The notes below the pieces were generated by a model, which saw only the letters and a list, made by a program, of their open reading frames with translations, was not told where the DNA came from and ran no database searches. A stretch of 8,682 nucleotides of DNA from Cenarchaeum sp. (GTDB lineage Archaea; Thermoproteota; Nitrososphaeria; Nitrososphaerales; Nitrosopumilaceae). The stretch spans positions 1-8,682 of the forward strand of contig RKSK01000029.1 in NCBI GenBank assembly GCA_007570915.1. Reading direction: 5' to 3'. The translations under genes and the position numbers were made by a program. Below, piece by piece: positions 6,941 to 8,682 of the stretch. The stretch's first letter is position 1. Every line of letters starts with the position of its first letter.

Positions 6941-6964
6941 GCCCCGCCGGGCCGCCGGCGGGGC
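6941..6964. repeat. 24-bp inverted repeat between divergent promoters
   Basis: Perfect 10-bp arms GCCCCGCCGG (6941-6950) and CCGGCGGGGC (6955-6964) around GCCG. It lies between the minus-strand TATA-like box of the hydrolase and the plus-strand box of thrS. Because both genes are transcribed away from it, it is not a terminator for either. A shared regulator site is the simplest functional reading; chance in G/C-only DNA is the alternative. It shares the CCCCGC/GCGGGG ends with the repeats at 4475 and 5087. Confidence 0.5.
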
Positions 6965-6970
6965 ACAAAA

Positions 6971-6983
6971 CACTTATTCAATT
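6971..6983 (+). promoter_or_regulatory. TATA-like box of thrS
   Basis: CACTTATTCAATT is an A/T island followed by 23 nt of only G and C (6984-7006) and the ATG at 7007. The spacing again predicts a leaderless mRNA. The spacer ends in a small inverted repeat, GCGCCG C CGGCGC (6994-7006), that touches the start codon. It may be chance. Confidence 0.6.
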
Positions 6984-7006
6984 GCGCGCCGCCGCGCCGC
7001 CGGCGC

Positions 7007-8682
7007 ATGAGGGTCCTGCAGCTCCACTGCGACAGCATCGAGTACACGGCGACGAGAAAAGAGATAGAGTGCGCCGAGGAGGGCGGGGCCGGCACGGCCC
7101 GCCTCGAGAACGTCCTGGCCGCGCTCGTCGCAGTCGAGGCCGGCGACGACGCGGGCACGGCCGAGCGGGCCGCCGCGGACATATCGTCCCTCGCCGCGCG
7201 CATCGGCTGCCCGCGCGTGCTCGTCTACCCCTACGCGCACCTCAGCGCGTCGCTCGCGCCGCCGCGCGAGGCCCTTGACATACTGCGGCGCGTCGAGGCC
7301 GGCGTCCGCGCCGCCGAGGTGAGCCACGCGCCCTTTGGCTGGACAAAGTCGTACGCGGTCCGCGTAAAGGCCCACCCGCTCGCCGAGAGCCTGCGAGTGT
7401 TCGGGCCCGGCGGGGGCGGCGGCGGGGGCGGGGAGCCCGAGCCCGCGGCCCTCGGCTCAGAGTCGCGCCTCGAGTCGACGTGGCACGTCCTCACGCCCGA
7501 CGGGCGCCTGCACGACGCGGCGTCCTTTGACTTTGGGGAGCACCCCGGCCTGCGCAGGCTGTACGCGCACGAGGAGTCCGGCACGCGCCGCGCCGACGAC
7601 GCGCCGGCCCACGTCTCGCTGATGAGGAGGCTGGGCATCGCCGACTATGAGCCGGCGTCGGACTCGGGCAACATGAGGTTCCTGCCAAACGGCCGCCTCG
7701 TCAAGTCTCTCATAGAGCGACATGTTGGCGAGCGCGTCAGGGCGTACGGGGCCTCGGAGGTCGAGACGCCCATAATGTACGACTCGGCGCACCCAAGCAT
7801 GAAGAGCTACTTTGACCGCTTTCCGGCGCGCCAGTACAACATTGACTCGGAGGGGAGGCGGTTCTTTTTGCGCTTTGCGGCGTGCTTTGGCCAGTTCCTC
7901 ATCGCCGCGCAGGCGCAGCTCTCCCACCACAACCTGCCCTATCGCCTCTACGAGCTCACGCGGTACAGCTTTCGGCGCGAGCAGTCCGGCGAGCTCGTCG
8001 GCCTGCGCCGCCTGCGCGCGTTCACGATGCCAGACTGCCACGCGTTCTGCGCGGACATGGCCCAGGCGGTCTCGGAGCTGGAGTCGAGGTTTGATCTCTC
8101 GCGCTCGGTCATGGGCGAGATTGGCCTCGATCCTGGAGACTATGAGATGTCGGTCCGCATGACGCGCGAGTTTTACGAGGGCAACGCCGGCGCCGTCGCG
8201 CGCCTCGCCGGGCGCCACGGCCGGCCGGTCCTCGTCGAGATGTGGCGAGAGCGGTTTTTCTACTTTGTGCTAAAGTGGGAGTTCAACTATGTCGACGCCG
8301 CCGGCAAGGCGTCGGCGCTCTCGACGGACCAGATCGACGTCGAGAACGGCGAGCGCTATGGCATAGAGTTCGCCGCCGCCGACGGGTCGATGAAACACCC
8401 GATAATCCTCCACAACTCGCCCACGGGCGCCGTCGAGCGAGTCATGTACGCGCTGCTAGAGAACGCCGCGCGCGACTCGGCTGCCGGCTCAAAGCCGTCG
8501 CTGCCGCTATGGCTCTCGCCGGCGCAGGCGCGCATAGTGCCCGTCTCGGACTCGCACGCCGCGCGGGCCGCCGAGGTCGCCGGCGAGCTCGCCGCCGCCG
8601 GCGTGCGCGTCGACATTGACGACCGGTCCGAGAGCGTCGGCAAGCGCATACGGCAGGCCGAAAAGGAGTGGGTCCACCACGT
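7007..8682 (+). CDS. thrS: Threonyl-tRNA synthetase, archaeal type (3' end outside window)
   Basis: Class II synthetase for tRNA-Thr, with editing of Ser-tRNA-Thr. 558 complete codons are present and the frame is open to the last base; archaeal ThrRS is usually about 610-630 residues, so roughly 60 are missing. The N-terminal archaeal editing domain (D-aminoacyl-tRNA deacylase fold) spans about 1-133, starting MRVLQLHCDSIEY, with YPYAHLSASLAPP (74-86; catalytic-type His78) and PFGWTKSY (109-116; Lys114). A Gly8 linker follows (135-142). Catalytic core: motif 2 RYSFRREQSGEL (319-330, Arg323), zinc ligands Cys293, His345 and His469, and motif 3 Arg478 in GAVERVMYALLE. The anticodon-binding domain begins at LPLWLSPAQ and continues through VDIDDRSESVGKRIR. 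Both editing and catalytic domains are in one polypeptide, unlike some crenarchaea that split them. The ATG at 7007 is the family start and matches the leaderless promoter. Divergent from the hydrolase gene. Confidence 0.97.
   Translation, partial: MRVLQLHCDSIEYTATRKEIECAEEGGAGTARLENVLAALVAVEAGDDAGTAERAAADISSLAARIGCPRVLVYPYAHLSASLAPPREALDILRRVEAGVRAAEVSHAPFGWTKSYAVRVKAHPLAESLRVFGPGGGGGGGGEPEPAALGSESRLESTWHVLTPDGRLHDAASFDFGEHPGLRRLYAHEESGTRRADDAPAHVSLMRRLGIADYEPASDSGNMRFLPNGRLVKSLIERHVGERVRAYGASEVETPIMYDSAHPSMKSYFDRFPARQYNIDSEGRRFFLRFAACFGQFLIAAQAQLSHHNLPYRLYELTRYSFRREQSGELVGLRRLRAFTMPDCHAFCADMAQAVSELESRFDLSRSVMGEIGLDPGDYEMSVRMTREFYEGNAGAVARLAGRHGRPVLVEMWRERFFYFVLKWEFNYVDAAGKASALSTDQIDVENGERYGIEFAAADGSMKHPIILHNSPTGAVERVMYALLENAARDSAAGSKPSLPLWLSPAQARIVPVSDSHAARAAEVAGELAAAGVRVDIDDRSESVGKRIRQAEKEWVHH
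7403..7433 (+). other. G-quadruplex-type G-run cluster in thrS
   Basis: Four G runs on the coding strand: 7403-7405, 7412-7416, 7424-7428 and 7430-7433, with gaps of 6, 7 and 1 nt, satisfy the usual G3+N1-7 pattern. They encode the Gly8 linker (7409-7432) between the editing and catalytic domains of ThrRS. The motif would also be present in the mRNA. Folding in the cell is not shown, and the codon-level cause may simply be Gly codons in a GC-rich genome. Confidence 0.4.

Noticed and set aside
6045..6968. 307-codon minus-strand open frame overlapping the hydrolase gene in another frame
   Set aside because: It lacks any conserved motif, while the competing frame carries GHSLGS and HGMRN; it also runs into fen.
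6070..7278. Plus-strand open frames of 60-244 codons across the hydrolase gene
   Set aside because: They are antisense to the hydrolase, overlap the promoter region and the thrS start, and show only Arg/Ala low complexity.

Overview
This is a high-GC window (roughly 70% G+C by eye) from an archaeon, most probably an ammonia-oxidizing thaumarchaeon (Nitrososphaerota) of the Cenarchaeum/Nitrosopumilus kind. The evidence is archaeal-type LeuRS and ThrRS (the latter with the archaea-specific N-terminal editing domain), an archaeal FEN-1, frequent AGG and ATA codons despite the high GC, and promoters that look like TATA boxes placed for leaderless transcripts. The taxon assignment is inferred from gene content and codon use, not from a search.

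Layout: (1) 1-1581, the 3' part of alaS, running in from the left edge. (2) 1586-4444, leuS, starting 4 nt after the alaS stop, so the two are probably co-transcribed. (3) 4445-4533, a spacer with GC-rich inverted repeats and an A/T island. (4) 4534-5034, a small four-helix membrane protein resembling the CopD family. (5) 5035-5105, a spacer with a hairpin, an A/T island and a perfect palindrome. (6) 5106-6128, fen (FEN-1). (7) 6125-6901 on the minus strand, an Arg/Ala-rich alpha/beta hydrolase convergent with fen. Their stop codons share one CTAG. (8) 6902-7006, a divergent promoter region with a 24-bp inverted repeat midway between two TATA-like boxes. (9) 7007-8682, thrS, running off the right edge.

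Most of the window is housekeeping: three aminoacyl-tRNA synthetases that carry or include editing domains, plus a DNA replication/repair nuclease. I see no mobile element, CRISPR array, tRNA or rRNA gene, and no clear new defence or metabolic system. The points that merit a second look are the very regular promoter layout (A/T island, then 22-23 nt almost purely G/C, then ATG), GC-rich inverted repeats next to each of those promoters, the basic hydrolase, and a Gly8/G-quadruplex-like linker inside thrS. The many other long open frames on both strands are compositional shadows caused by scarce stop codons.
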